DNA of 64,000 nt from Bdellovibrionaceae bacterium UBA3535 (GCA_002376845.1 DFOS01000012.1:149044-213043), one strand, 5' to 3'. Numbered from the stretch's first letter, positions 26,729-35,964 are shown. The notes: generated from the sequence alone by a model not told the origin. Numbers and translations: made by a program.

Positions 26729-26980
26729 TTACCTCAAATGCTCTATGCTTTCTTCAATACTATTGTCTAGCTTCTCTCGTAGTTTATACAATGGTACAAA
26801 ATCGACACCTCGCTTTTGTACTAGATAGGACCCTGTTGGCGTACGAGCCAGACCATCAATGTCCTGTTCTTCAAAATTGATTTCCTGTGTTTTACGATAT
26901 TTAACTTTTTTTTGAACTTTTGTTTCAGCCATAAGGAGATTACATGCAAGGAAAGTGGCTATGATACAGATGATTCTCAC
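26729..26980 (-). CDS. Small exported protein, unknown
   Basis: 83 residues starting at GTG 26980, which shares a base with the preceding stop (TAGTG), with GGAG 8 bases upstream. A signal peptide (CIIATFLACNLLMAE) is followed by about 60 charged residues with no recognisable motif. The cysteine in FLACNLL is not a proper lipobox. Its fixed place between a TPR lipoprotein and the GltG-like gene suggests a small periplasmic accessory of the complex. Confidence 0.6.
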   Translation of the reverse strand: MRIICIIATFLACNLLMAETKVQKKVKYRKTQEINFEEQDIDGLARTPTGSYLVQKRGVDFVPLYKLREKLDNSIEESIEHLR

Positions 26981-27837
26981 TACTTGATCTCCTTTTCTCC
27001 TTTGGCCGTGGCAATGGCTCTTAGTTGAACTTCTAAGTCTTTAATTTTATCGGCAATTTCTAGCTTAGTATAAGTAGTATTTTGCCATTTTTTAGATTTT
27101 AGTACGTATTTATATGTGTCCAAAGCTTCGTCAATTTGCCCAACTTTTTCTTGTAAATATGCGAGATGAACATAATCAGAATTATGAAAATGTCTCTTGC
27201 CAATGCGCTTTATATTTGCGAAGGCCTCAACGTAGTTTCCTGACTTAAAAGCGCTTAAATAGCGCCCGCGAAGAACGTCTTGCTTGTTATTGCTTAGGCT
27301 AAGCTTTGTATAATGTTTATACGCTAATTCGAACATTTGATTTTGCAAATACGTTTGAGCTAGGAAGAATGTGGCTTCCTCCATATCTTTATCTAGTTTA
27401 TGGGCTTCACCCAAATGATAAATCGCCAGGTTTAAATCATTTAAACTGTAGTAGACCCTACCTAATTGAAAATGCAACAAAGCATTTTTATAATCTCTTT
27501 CTAATGCCTTTTTGGCATACCATAGAGCTTGATTATGATGCTCCTTACTTGCAAAGTACAAAGAGTCAAAATAGTATCCCCACGGTGCCTTTTCGTCTAA
27601 ACTACGAATGTGTACTGCTAGCAAATGAGTAGTTGGATAGTTTTTCTCTGCAAAGCATGTAGCCGCTTTATTTATGGCGGTTTTCAAATCAAAGTCTGCT
27701 TGGAACTCACACTTACCCCGCGCAGCAGAGCTAGCGTCTACGACTCTATAACTTAAATTTTTGTAGGAAGACTTTTTGCCAGAACTTGCGCATCCTATCA
27801 ATAGCGATAATAAGCCTATATATACAATATGCTTCAT
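26980..27837 (-). CDS. TPR lipoprotein (GltE/AglT-like)
   Basis: 285 residues. Lipobox LIGC at residues 13-16 directs lipidation of Cys16; the next residues are Ala-Ser-Ser, not Asp, so outer-membrane sorting is likely. TPR repeats fill about 85-275 (LYFASKEHHNQALWYAKKALERD, ALLHFQLGRVYYSLNDLNLAIYHLGEAHKLD and so on). In Myxococcus, GltE (AglT) is a TPR lipoprotein of the gliding complex, so the match of domain and context is good. ATG 27837 overlaps the upstream stop by 4 bases (ATGA). Confidence 0.75.
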   Translation of the reverse strand: MKHIVYIGLLSLLIGCASSGKKSSYKNLSYRVVDASSAARGKCEFQADFDLKTAINKAATCFAEKNYPTTHLLAVHIRSLDEKAPWGYYFDSLYFASKEHHNQALWYAKKALERDYKNALLHFQLGRVYYSLNDLNLAIYHLGEAHKLDKDMEEATFFLAQTYLQNQMFELAYKHYTKLSLSNNKQDVLRGRYLSAFKSGNYVEAFANIKRIGKRHFHNSDYVHLAYLQEKVGQIDEALDTYKYVLKSKKWQNTTYTKLEIADKIKDLEVQLRAIATAKGEKEIK

Positions 27838-30761
27838 CCTACCCCTCCACTCACTGATGGCAGCAAGACCTCTGGCTGCTTTAATTGAACATTCGTTTCT
27901 ACTTCAGGCTTGGAATTTAACTGATCTAGTCTTTTTTGCACTTCAATATTAGTACCATCAAATAGTCCTACTTTTTGTATGAGCTTCTTTGCCTGGACCA
28001 AGGTCTCTACTTCTTTTTCTTCCATGGGAATAGCCAAGTTCTCCATCTCTTGATAAAAAGCTTGTGCATCGGCCTGAGGCACTTCCTCGGGTAGCTTTAC
28101 GCTACGGATGGCCTTCGCATAATGACCGTATAAGCCCGCCATAGCGGCTACCGATTTCGCACTTACAATCGGATCATCATACCGAATGGCTGCCTCAAAT
28201 GCCCGCTGAGCCTTATCTAGTTTTTCTGTTTTTATCGCCAATACCAAAGGTATACGCTCTGGCTGGGAAGACTTCACAGATTGACGGTAAAACTCATCCC
28301 CCAAAATATTTGCCTGAATCCAGCGAGCTTTGGCCTTTGCAGAGGAATTTGCTGTTTTCGGCATTTGCAGTACTTTTGCTGCTGTCTTAAATGCTAAAGG
28401 GTAATTCTCTGCTTGATAGTACTTTTCAACAAAATACAACATGGCATCACTCGCAAACGGCTGTACTGAGGTACGCGTAATTTGATCTAAATAGTGTTCT
28501 CGCTGTTTCTTGTTACCTTTTTCATGATAAATATCAGCCAACTTACTGTGAATTTTAGCCCTTTCTTTAACCTCAACAGATTTTGCCAAAGAAACATAGG
28601 ACTTAATTGCAGAATCGTAATTCCCCATTAAGTAATTATAATCTGCTTTCAACTCGAGCCACTTATTACGCTTGGCTTTATCCACGCTAACCAAGCGGTT
28701 AAGAGCCTGAATCGCACCTTCAAAGTTGGCAACAGCTTCATAACTTTGAACCGATAGAATTAGAGCCTGCTTTTGCTTATCTGCCTTAGGAAAAAGACTT
28801 GTATACTCAAACGAAGACTTGGCAAGTTCCGTTTTCAAATCTAACTTTTGCAACAAAGTTAAGGAGTTCCACCAAGCCTTGGGTGCCAAAGGTGAACCTT
28901 TGTTTTGTTTTGCAAACTTTTGATACTCTACAAACGCATCTTTAGGTGACTGATTCTCCATTAGCTGAACAGATAGAAAGTAGGACTGTTGATATAGATC
29001 TCGAATTGTCTTTTTTCGCTCTTTTGAATACTTCTTCTCTAAAAGAGCCTGTGTATACTCTTTAATTTTCGCATAATCCTTTTTGGCATTTAATATGTCT
29101 AAATAGAGATCCTGAGCCTTCATACCTTGCGGCTTATATGCATATTTTTCCCCCAATACTTTTAACATGGGTGCAGCTTCATCAAAACGGCCATTATCAT
29201 AAACTATAAAGGCTCGCTTAAACTCTACCGCCTCAATATGCTTTCCTTTAGGGTTATTTGCTATATAAAATGTTGCTAATACAACATAGCGCTCCTCTTG
29301 CTTTTCTTCCCACTTGCCTTTAACGGATTTTTCTAAACTAACGATACTAGAATAACTTGCATCGTGTACGGTCTGTGGATTTTTAGCCTTTTGAGCGGTT
29401 AAGAAATATTCTTTTGAAGCACGAGCATAGTCCTTTCTATGAAATAAAAGCTCAGAAAAAGCATAATGCATTGGCACATCATTTTTCTTTCCTGCTGAAT
29501 CCGACAAATAGATTTCATAAACTCGAACAACTGACTCAAACAAGACCTTATTGTACTTTTTCCTTAACTGTTTGTCCCAATTTTGAGCTAAAGGCACTAC
29601 ATATGCATCAAAATTGCTAGCACAACTTAGCTGCTTAGGCTCATAATCAATATTTTCAAAACTTAATTGCTCAAAATTCTTTTGCCATTTTGAGTCACGA
29701 TTGCAGACCTTCGCAAAACTCTCTAAGGAACTAACAACTTGAGCATATTGTTTTTCCGAATCATACACCTTTAGAATATCTTTATAAGCCTTGGCTATAT
29801 AATAGGAATTAGGTCTTTTGTTAATAATATCCTCAAGAACAATGAGTTGTTCTTGTTTTTTACCATGCCGGTCATAAAGTTTGGCCAATTTTAAAAGATA
29901 ATTTGGCGCTTCTTCTTTACCAGCGAATTCGCTAAAATAAGACAATGCTTTTTTAGCAGGTTTAAAATCAGCATAAAACAGAACCATATCATTCAGAGCT
30001 TCTTTTCTTAGGTCTAAGCGTTTATTGGATCTAGCATATTTATTATTTTTGCCGTAATTCACCACCGACTCCAACTCTGCCATAGCATCATCATTTCTTT
30101 TAAGATTGAAATAGGACCAAGCCAGTTTATAGCGCCCATAGGGATAGATTTTAGAATCTGGGTACTTCTTTATTTTTTCAAAATAGTTTGCTGCTAGCTG
30201 AAATTTATGTTTCTCAAATTCCATTTCACCTAATGCCAAATATGCCTCTGGTATCAAGGGTGATTCTTGAAAATGGTCGATAAGTTTTTGGTATTTTTTT
30301 CGAGCAGCCTTGTCCTGTCCTACTTGCTGACGAGCAAAACCACTATTAAATAAAACGAGATCCATGTCACGAAATCGAGGATAAGAGGCTTCTATATAGT
30401 CATATGTGTTAATAGCACGACTAATGTATTTTCTTTCAGACGCCTTCTTAGCTTGCTGCGGCACTAACTTTACGATGGTACTAGAATCACGATTTATTTC
30501 AAAAAATCTCTCTGTTTTAGACATTCGCATATACAGTTCAGCTTTACGAAGCTGCAAACCGGGCTCCATAGGTGATTTTCGATACATATTGATTAGCTTA
30601 CGAATTTGCGCAAGAGCTTTCTGTTCGGAGGCCTGCACTAGAAGCTCCGTTTTTAATGCCCGTACTTCATTCTCATTTTCGTTAGATGCATCTTGCCGCA
30701 AAGACTTATAAAAATCTTGGTTAGCAAAACTAAAAATACCTATTAATAATAACGTCCACAT
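27834..30761 (-). CDS. 975-residue exported TPR protein of the gliding-type operon
   Basis: A signal peptide (LLLIGIFSFANQ) is followed by TPR-like repeats over nearly the whole length, with the canonical W/Y/A pattern in YPYGRYKLAWSYFNLKRNDDAMAELE and similar segments. The last 90 residues are less ordered and end in a Gly/Val-rich tail. It follows the two ExbD-like genes by 4 bases. Myxococcus GltD is also a large periplasmic TPR protein that binds the rotating motor, and this is the most likely counterpart. Such length in one TPR rod would reach across much of the periplasm. No catalytic domain is seen. Confidence 0.75.
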   Translation of the reverse strand: MWTLLLIGIFSFANQDFYKSLRQDASNENENEVRALKTELLVQASEQKALAQIRKLINMYRKSPMEPGLQLRKAELYMRMSKTERFFEINRDSSTIVKLVPQQAKKASERKYISRAINTYDYIEASYPRFRDMDLVLFNSGFARQQVGQDKAARKKYQKLIDHFQESPLIPEAYLALGEMEFEKHKFQLAANYFEKIKKYPDSKIYPYGRYKLAWSYFNLKRNDDAMAELESVVNYGKNNKYARSNKRLDLRKEALNDMVLFYADFKPAKKALSYFSEFAGKEEAPNYLLKLAKLYDRHGKKQEQLIVLEDIINKRPNSYYIAKAYKDILKVYDSEKQYAQVVSSLESFAKVCNRDSKWQKNFEQLSFENIDYEPKQLSCASNFDAYVVPLAQNWDKQLRKKYNKVLFESVVRVYEIYLSDSAGKKNDVPMHYAFSELLFHRKDYARASKEYFLTAQKAKNPQTVHDASYSSIVSLEKSVKGKWEEKQEERYVVLATFYIANNPKGKHIEAVEFKRAFIVYDNGRFDEAAPMLKVLGEKYAYKPQGMKAQDLYLDILNAKKDYAKIKEYTQALLEKKYSKERKKTIRDLYQQSYFLSVQLMENQSPKDAFVEYQKFAKQNKGSPLAPKAWWNSLTLLQKLDLKTELAKSSFEYTSLFPKADKQKQALILSVQSYEAVANFEGAIQALNRLVSVDKAKRNKWLELKADYNYLMGNYDSAIKSYVSLAKSVEVKERAKIHSKLADIYHEKGNKKQREHYLDQITRTSVQPFASDAMLYFVEKYYQAENYPLAFKTAAKVLQMPKTANSSAKAKARWIQANILGDEFYRQSVKSSQPERIPLVLAIKTEKLDKAQRAFEAAIRYDDPIVSAKSVAAMAGLYGHYAKAIRSVKLPEEVPQADAQAFYQEMENLAIPMEEKEVETLVQAKKLIQKVGLFDGTNIEVQKRLDQLNSKPEVETNVQLKQPEVLLPSVSGGVG

Positions 30762-30765
30762 TAAA

Positions 30766-31275
30766 CTACTCCAACCCCATTGAGCCCAGCTTTAAGTCAG
30801 CATAACCCGCCAGCATAGAGGTATAAATCACCTTTCTTAAAGTGCTATAACTTAGTGATTGATCTGCCTGTAATATATAAGCGCCAGTAAACTTTGCCTC
30901 TGGATTCTGAGCCTGTAAATCCTCGGCATTTTTTGCCATCGCATCCAGCTCGTTGTACAAAGGGCGGATAAAATTGGCATCTGACTGATCTAGTGAATCA
31001 TCGGAGATTTTACCATCCTTGATATCAAGTATTTTTTTATCATCTACATAAATACCTTTTGTACTTACCACCAATTTCAGTGCCTCAGCAGGCTCTTTTT
31101 GAGCCGTAGATGCTGGAAGACGCAGATCATCTACCGGATTCACTCGCACCGAGCTAGTCGTATAAGACTTGAGTAAAAACACAAGTAATACTGTAAACAT
31201 ATCTACCATAGCGGTTAGCTGTAGAATTTGAGTTTTGTTTTCTCTTACATGATAAGATTTTCTAAGCCTAGCCAT
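30766..31275 (-). CDS. aglS: ExbD/TolR-type motor subunit (AglS-like)
   Basis: 169 residues from ATG 31275 (GGAAGG upstream; an ATG at 31299 lies inside the previous gene). One N-terminal helix holds the essential proton-carrying Asp, QLTAMVDMFTVLLVFLL. The periplasmic part is long compared with TolR and may bind the peptidoglycan or TPR partners. In Myxococcus AglQ and AglS are two such proteins that combine with AglR as a proton channel. Whether this is AglS or AglQ is judged only from gene order. Confidence 0.82.
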   Translation of the reverse strand: MARLRKSYHVRENKTQILQLTAMVDMFTVLLVFLLKSYTTSSVRVNPVDDLRLPASTAQKEPAEALKLVVSTKGIYVDDKKILDIKDGKISDDSLDQSDANFIRPLYNELDAMAKNAEDLQAQNPEAKFTGAYILQADQSLSYSTLRKVIYTSMLAGYADLKLGSMGLE

Positions 31276-31276
31276 T

Positions 31277-31825
31277 CTAACCTTCCATAATGTTGCCAAA
31301 TGTAATATTGGGGAACATGAATTTTGTTGTTACTTTTTCTTTTGTTTCCTTATTTACCACTTCAAAATTTGGCCCATCCTGCTTTGCAACCCTTGCTTCA
31401 TCCATCAGCTTTATAATTTCCTCATAAGAAACTTCATCTGAAGGATAAATCTGAAAACCAAATAGCTTTTGGTGTTTTAACTTAAGTTGCACAAAGTTCT
31501 TGTGAGCCTCTTCCAAAGAAATTTTATTGTTTTTACTAGATACTTGATAAGACTTTTTCTTACCGTTTATGTATTCATCAATACGAACATTCCTTTGATT
31601 ATCTACATATACTTTTAATTGAACAGATTTATCTCGCTCTTTACGGTCCTTTTCTATTGCCTCTGCAACTGGCTGTGGAATTGGACTTTCAATTACAACC
31701 AGCTTAATAAATACAAAAGACAACAATAGAAACGGCACCAAAGCCACCATCATATCCAACATGGGAGCCAGGTTTAGATCGAAAGTTAAGTCATCAACAC
31801 GTTGTTTTACTGTTCTACGTCTCAT
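31277..31825 (-). CDS. aglQ: ExbD/TolR-type motor subunit (AglQ-like)
   Basis: 182 residues. A single N-terminal helix with the conserved Asp (LNLAPMLDMMVALVPFLL, residues about 16-33) is followed by a periplasmic domain with strands like YEEIIKLMDEARVAKQDGP, typical of ExbD. It is the second gene of an AglR-Q-S trio: the 13-base gap after aglR and the abutting next gene place all three in one transcript. Proton flow through this Asp would drive the machinery. Confidence 0.85.
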   Translation of the reverse strand: MRRRTVKQRVDDLTFDLNLAPMLDMMVALVPFLLLSFVFIKLVVIESPIPQPVAEAIEKDRKERDKSVQLKVYVDNQRNVRIDEYINGKKKSYQVSSKNNKISLEEAHKNFVQLKLKHQKLFGFQIYPSDEVSYEEIIKLMDEARVAKQDGPNFEVVNKETKEKVTTKFMFPNITFGNIMEG

Positions 31826-31838
31826 CTTATCCTCTTAT

Positions 31839-32528
31839 TTACGAAACTTTATCTGCAGATGGTGGCTCTACTTTAGGTGCAGAAAAAACATCATTTCTAT
31901 CAAAACCGCGATAGTTTCTAGCCAACAGATAATCCAATACTTTAGCCGCCCCACCACTTAGTTTTTCAATCATGTCCGCCTGCTTTGCTTGAAGTACGGA
32001 GTAAATGATCATAACTGGAATTGCGACACTCAAACCAAATGCTGTGGTATTCATGGATAGAGATATACCTTGCGTCAAAATTGTCTGCTTTTGTGAGGCA
32101 TCCACAGTAGAAACCGCTTGGAAGGCGATGATCAAACCTGTGATCGTACCTAGTAGTCCAAATAATGTGGCCACATTGGCAATCATATTTAAAAAGCCAA
32201 GTCTTCTTGTTAATAATGGCACGGCTTCTGATAGACTGATGTCCAATGCCTGCTGTATAGCTTCATCATCTCGGTTAGCTCTTTCTAATAAAGATTTTGT
32301 TACCTTACCAACAGGTACATGCTCATGTGCTGCTGCTAAATTAACAGCCTCGCCGATCTTATCAGATAATATTAGACCCTTAATCTTTTCAAGAAAACTT
32401 TCTGAATCCAAGCTGTATTTAAAATACAAGGCTTGCACTCTTTCTATTACAATCACTACAGCTGCTATTCCCAAACCGGCAATCGCCCAAACTGTGAAAG
32501 TCGGTAGAATCTGTAACAATGCGTTCAT
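31839..32528 (-). CDS. aglR: MotA/TolQ/ExbB proton channel subunit (AglR-like)
   Basis: 229 residues with three helices in the TolQ pattern: TVWAIAGLGIAAVVIVIERV at the N-terminus, then the paired helices LNMIANVATLFGLLGTITGLIIAF and LSMNTTAFGLSVAIPVMIIYSVL. The GLLGT and TAFGL segments are family hallmarks. It is the pentameric channel partner of ExbD/TolR proteins. Tol-Pal or TonB use is possible in principle, but TolA, TolB, Pal and a TonB receptor are missing and the neighbours are gliding-type, so AglR is the best fit. Confidence 0.88.
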   Translation of the reverse strand: MNALLQILPTFTVWAIAGLGIAAVVIVIERVQALYFKYSLDSESFLEKIKGLILSDKIGEAVNLAAAHEHVPVGKVTKSLLERANRDDEAIQQALDISLSEAVPLLTRRLGFLNMIANVATLFGLLGTITGLIIAFQAVSTVDASQKQTILTQGISLSMNTTAFGLSVAIPVMIIYSVLQAKQADMIEKLSGGAAKVLDYLLARNYRGFDRNDVFSAPKVEPPSADKVS

Positions 32529-32539
32529 ATATACTCCTT

Positions 32540-33523
32540 TTAGAGAATTTTGGGTTTATAATCTATTACAATTACTGCATCAGCGGCTGGCACTCCATCA
32601 CCATGAAATACAATCGAATTGTTCTCGGCGTTGTAGGTCCAACCATTATTACTATCATTAACTAAAATACTGCCATTCACGTAAACGGTGAGCGTTTCTA
32701 AATCCGGCTGTTTTTTAAGACGAAATTCTGTTAATATTTGTACAATCCGTTCACGCACATTAAAAAGAGCGTCTCTTAGATCTGCTGTACATATCGTGGA
32801 GGATTTCCCACCAGAATAATCCACCAAGGACATATACTCCAAGCCAGGTGAACTGTACTGATTCAAAGTAGTGCAAGTAGAGCTCAGTTCTGTAACACCG
32901 ATAAAGTTCATTACCCATGCTTGATTCCCGTAGGAAAACTCAGGTTTCAGAGTATTAAGAAAATCAATCATATCACTTGATGACTGCGCACTCGAATCAT
33001 CCTCATCAGATACTACAATGATTGCTAGCAGAGCATCCTCTCTAAGAAATCCTGCATTCTCATTGGATAAACGAGGCTCAGAAAGCGCTCTATATATCGC
33101 GTCCAATCCACGCTCCACTGTAGAACCATTTGTTCCGGCACGAATCATATCAGCAAACTCTTGCTCAATATTAGGAGTGGAGTTTTTTAAAACTTTAACA
33201 TCACCGATCAATCGTCCATCAGCTTTAAGATAGTCAGGATAAGACAAGCTAGATCGCATATCTGTAGTAACAACTGACATATGAAAATCTAATTTTGTTG
33301 CATACAGCGCATCCATAGTAGAGCTGATTTGATTGCTTATGTTGGCTTGATGATCCGCCATAGAATCTGAGTTATCGATAACCCAGAGAATATCCACTTT
33401 ATCATTGTATTCAATTTGCTGACCAAATACATCAGCACGCTGAGCTATTCCGAATTTAGCAGAATCTCCACATGCTGTTAGCAGCATAATTAATATAATA
33501 TTGAATACAAAATATAACTTCAT
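32540..33523 (-). CDS. VWA-domain lipoprotein (CglB-like adhesin candidate)
   Basis: 327 residues from ATG 33523; the longer frame from TTG 33535 is rejected because its codons form the ribosome binding site GAGGTGG. Lipobox LTAC anchors the protein. The VWA domain (about 45-235) has a MIDAS motif DNSDSM and a later SDEDDSS. The C-terminal 60 residues form a small beta-sandwich (VNGSILVNDSNNGWTYN, NSIVFHG). In Myxococcus, CglB is a VWA lipoprotein displayed at focal adhesions to grip the surface. Being the gene directly before aglR makes it a strong candidate for the same job here, though sequence orthology is unproven. Confidence 0.8.
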   Translation of the reverse strand: MKLYFVFNIILIMLLTACGDSAKFGIAQRADVFGQQIEYNDKVDILWVIDNSDSMADHQANISNQISSTMDALYATKLDFHMSVVTTDMRSSLSYPDYLKADGRLIGDVKVLKNSTPNIEQEFADMIRAGTNGSTVERGLDAIYRALSEPRLSNENAGFLREDALLAIIVVSDEDDSSAQSSSDMIDFLNTLKPEFSYGNQAWVMNFIGVTELSSTCTTLNQYSSPGLEYMSLVDYSGGKSSTICTADLRDALFNVRERIVQILTEFRLKKQPDLETLTVYVNGSILVNDSNNGWTYNAENNSIVFHGDGVPAADAVIVIDYKPKIL

Positions 33524-33598
33524 AAGCCACCTCAATAATTGTTTTGAGAGCCCCTTGAAGTTACATGCGAGAAGCGGGTGCTAATCTTAAATAAAATA

Positions 33599-34339
33599 CT
33601 ATGCCGATTTAGTGTATTTCTTAATTTCCTGTACAGCTAAACCATTAATTTCTGTAAATCGAACCCCATAAATAATAGGATGTTCAATATCACGAATATG
33701 CGGATCAAATTTCTTACTGACAATTTCACCTTTTGCTCGAAAGGCTGGGAATTCGCCACTTGGTTTAAAATGCAAATATACAGCATCTCCTGGTTGCATC
33801 ATCGAATTATATATTCGAGCTTGGCAACCACCTTCTGATATTAAAAGGTTCTCACCTTTCCAAGCCTTAAAGTTGTCATGGAGCAAAACCTTGCTGATCA
33901 TCACCTTTCTAGGATACTTTCTTTGATAAAATACTTCTCCCTGTTCTTTTAATAACTTTTGAATATGCTCGGGACTAAAGTTTCTCACTTCAGCTAAACG
34001 GCTCCACTTACTCATGGTTGGGTGCCAAATATAATCGTATTCCATCAATTCACGATTTTGCAGCATCTTGACCAATTCTATATATTCAAACGGACCGAAT
34101 TTCTTTGCCCCACGCAAAACAAACCAGTCCTTATCTGTATTATCAAGCTCAATCGTAGTTGCAGCCGCTTCCTCCGCTTTTAATAAAGGATGCTCATATA
34201 TTGGCACCCATGTATCCTGCTTTTGGCAAAATATCATATCCGTTTCCTTAAGCTCATTATTGGATACCTTCAGCAGAACCTCTTCCTCAGAAAAAGGGCC
34301 AACGATATTACTATTTTGATTTACAAAATATTTTTTCAT
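33599..34339 (-). CDS. GYF-GYF-PilZ protein upstream of the gliding-type operon
   Basis: 246 residues, cytoplasmic. Two GYF_2-like domains (about 1-55 with YFVNQNSNIVGPFSEEEV, and about 72-125 with WFVLRGAKKFGPFEYIELV) are followed by a PilZ-type domain (about 140-240). The PilZ part has RKYPR, fitting the RxxxR c-di-GMP motif, and SEGG for the second motif, in which the usual Asp/Asn two residues before Ser is replaced by Leu. PilZ domains bind c-di-GMP and GYF domains bind proline-rich peptides, so it could carry a c-di-GMP signal to a partner. It lies 75 bases before the VWA gene on the same strand. Confidence 0.8.
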   Translation of the reverse strand: MKKYFVNQNSNIVGPFSEEEVLLKVSNNELKETDMIFCQKQDTWVPIYEHPLLKAEEAAATTIELDNTDKDWFVLRGAKKFGPFEYIELVKMLQNRELMEYDYIWHPTMSKWSRLAEVRNFSPEHIQKLLKEQGEVFYQRKYPRKVMISKVLLHDNFKAWKGENLLISEGGCQARIYNSMMQPGDAVYLHFKPSGEFPAFRAKGEIVSKKFDPHIRDIEHPIIYGVRFTEINGLAVQEIKKYTKSA

Positions 34340-34482
34340 ACTACCACCATCGGTTGTTGCACTTATGTCTTAAGATTTTATACTAGTTTTATCATATATT
34401 TAGACTGATTTTTGTTTTTTTCTCTGCTTGATACGTAGCAATTTGATATGTGAAATATTTTGTAGAACTAGTATACAAAACC

Positions 34483-35202
34483 CTAGCTATCATTATGAGA
34501 CAAAAAAGAGGACAAAATATATAAATCCTCATGCGGCTGTTCACTTTCGGAGTGCACGCTATCATAAAAGATATTCATTATATCGGGCAAGTGAGTATAA
34601 ATATAGTTATTATTGGAGGCCTCGTTGTCCAAGAAGTAGACCTTTTTGCCAGGCTCGTGCATAGATAAAACCACATCCAGCTTAAACTCTCTATCGACCA
34701 TATCTTTATTCGGCTTTAGTACTAGCTGTTCTCCATGCTGCAACAAACCATCTTGGCAAAGTTTGTCTTTCGTTCCCTCTCCCATTCTAGGCATATCTCG
34801 TCCAGTCAGATAAACCACCTGAACATTCATCTGTACTAATTTCTTAACAAAATTCACTACACCTGGTTCTAGTTCATCATGATATAGGTATTCATTGCTA
34901 AAGAAGCGTTCGTACCAAAAGGGGTAGAAATATTTTTTAAATACAGGATGGATAGGAATGCGCTTTTCTTTCAAGGCATTTTCCGCAAAAAATGGGAAGC
35001 GCTGAAAATCCGCTTGCAATATTCTTTCTGCAATAGGAAGAAAATCACCTTCATGCTTGTAATTACTAGCAAATTCTTTGATGATTTTTGCCTGCCTTCT
35101 AGTTAAATCGTAAATCGTGGAGTCTAAATCAAATATAAAGACTTGCTCGCTACTAGAATGTTTTGAAACAAGACTTAAAATATCATGGATACTAATTTGC
35201 AT
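34483..35202 (-). CDS. HAD-superfamily hydrolase
   Basis: 239 residues. HAD motifs: IFDLDSTIYD (I, nucleophile and acid Asp), VVYLTGRD (II), a Lys in LKPNKDMVDREFK (III) and VYFLDNEASN (IV). A helical cap of about 80 residues lies between motifs I and II. Specificity is not apparent. It ends a long chain of minus-strand genes and overlaps the small membrane protein gene by 11 bases. The 143 bases after it, up to the PilZ gene, show no clear terminator. Confidence 0.82.
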   Translation of the reverse strand: MQISIHDILSLVSKHSSSEQVFIFDLDSTIYDLTRRQAKIIKEFASNYKHEGDFLPIAERILQADFQRFPFFAENALKEKRIPIHPVFKKYFYPFWYERFFSNEYLYHDELEPGVVNFVKKLVQMNVQVVYLTGRDMPRMGEGTKDKLCQDGLLQHGEQLVLKPNKDMVDREFKLDVVLSMHEPGKKVYFLDNEASNNNYIYTHLPDIMNIFYDSVHSESEQPHEDLYILSSFLSHNDS

Positions 35203-35479
35203 TTTTCTTCACCTTTTCATAGATGAAAAAACTAATCACGGAAACCAGCAACCAAAAGCTAAATTGTAGAGCGAAAAGGAAAAATATGGCCAGTGTATCC
35301 TGTAAGTGAGGTGCAACACTATAAACCAAAAAAGATGTCAAAAATACTATGGGATCCATAATTTTAATTAAAACGTTGGAGGCGCCAAGAGTATTGGTAA
35401 GCAAAATATGAATTGCCACTATGCTCAACCATATCCACGCAAGACAAGTATAATACAATACCCTCTTTAATGAACGCAT
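35192..35479 (-). CDS. Small integral membrane protein, unknown
   Basis: 95 residues with three predicted membrane helices (LYYTCLAWIWLSIVAIHILL, IMDPIVFLTSFLVYSV, LAIFFLFALQFSFWLLVSVISFFIY). Length and hydrophobicity are the only clues, similar to small YggT-like proteins. It overlaps cysE upstream by 13 bases and the HAD gene downstream by 11. Confidence 0.65.
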   Translation of the reverse strand: MRSLKRVLYYTCLAWIWLSIVAIHILLTNTLGASNVLIKIMDPIVFLTSFLVYSVAPHLQDTLAIFFLFALQFSFWLLVSVISFFIYEKVKKNAN

Positions 35480-35964
35480 TTTGCTGGAATCCCCACTGCT
35501 GTTGCTTGACTAGGCACATCTTTTGTTACTACGGCATTGGCTCCTATTTTTGCATCGCTACCTATTTTAACAGGTCCTAAGATTTTGGCTCCTGTGCCCA
35601 CCAAGACACGATCACCTAAGGTGGGGTGCCGTTTAACAGGATCAAAATTCATGCCGCCGAGAGTAACCCCGTGAAATAAAATACAATCATCCCCTATCTC
35701 GGCAGTCTCACCAATCACAATACCCATACCATGATCAATGACAAGTCGCTTGCCTACTTTTGCTCCAGGGTGAATTTCAATACCCGTGAGCCATCGATTC
35801 AACTCACTAACAAATCTTGCAAGAAAAAATAAATGATATTTGTATAAGGAATGCGCCAAACGATGCAGGAAGATCGCTTTTGGCCCAGGATACAAAATGG
35901 CAATTTCCAATAATGACTTAGATGCTGGGTCATATTTTTTATAAGCCATTAAAAAATCAAACAT
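35467..35964 (-). CDS. cysE: Serine O-acetyltransferase (short CysE type)
   Basis: 165 residues from ATG 35964 with GGAG upstream; the frame extends to 35994. The left-handed beta-helix hexapeptide repeats are clear (GIEIHPGAKVGKRLVIDHGM, ETAEIGDDCILFHGVTLGG), with the catalytic His and the HG and HP residues in place (KRHPTLGDRV). This is the short, feedback-resistant type lacking most of the N-terminal helical domain. It acetylates serine for cysteine synthesis. It overlaps the aminotransferase gene by 8 bases. Confidence 0.9.
   Translation of the reverse strand: MFDFLMAYKKYDPASKSLLEIAILYPGPKAIFLHRLAHSLYKYHLFFLARFVSELNRWLTGIEIHPGAKVGKRLVIDHGMGIVIGETAEIGDDCILFHGVTLGGMNFDPVKRHPTLGDRVLVGTGAKILGPVKIGSDAKIGANAVVTKDVPSQATAVGIPAKCVH

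Noticed and set aside
31277..32528. Reading aglR and the ExbD genes as a Tol-Pal system
   Set aside because: TolA, TolB and Pal are absent, while the FHA/AgmX protein, TPR proteins and VWA lipoprotein fit the gliding complex better.
32005..32661. 218-codon + strand frame opposite aglR
   Set aside because: It lies antisense to a clear TolQ/ExbB gene and has no family features; its codon pattern is the mirror of the real gene.
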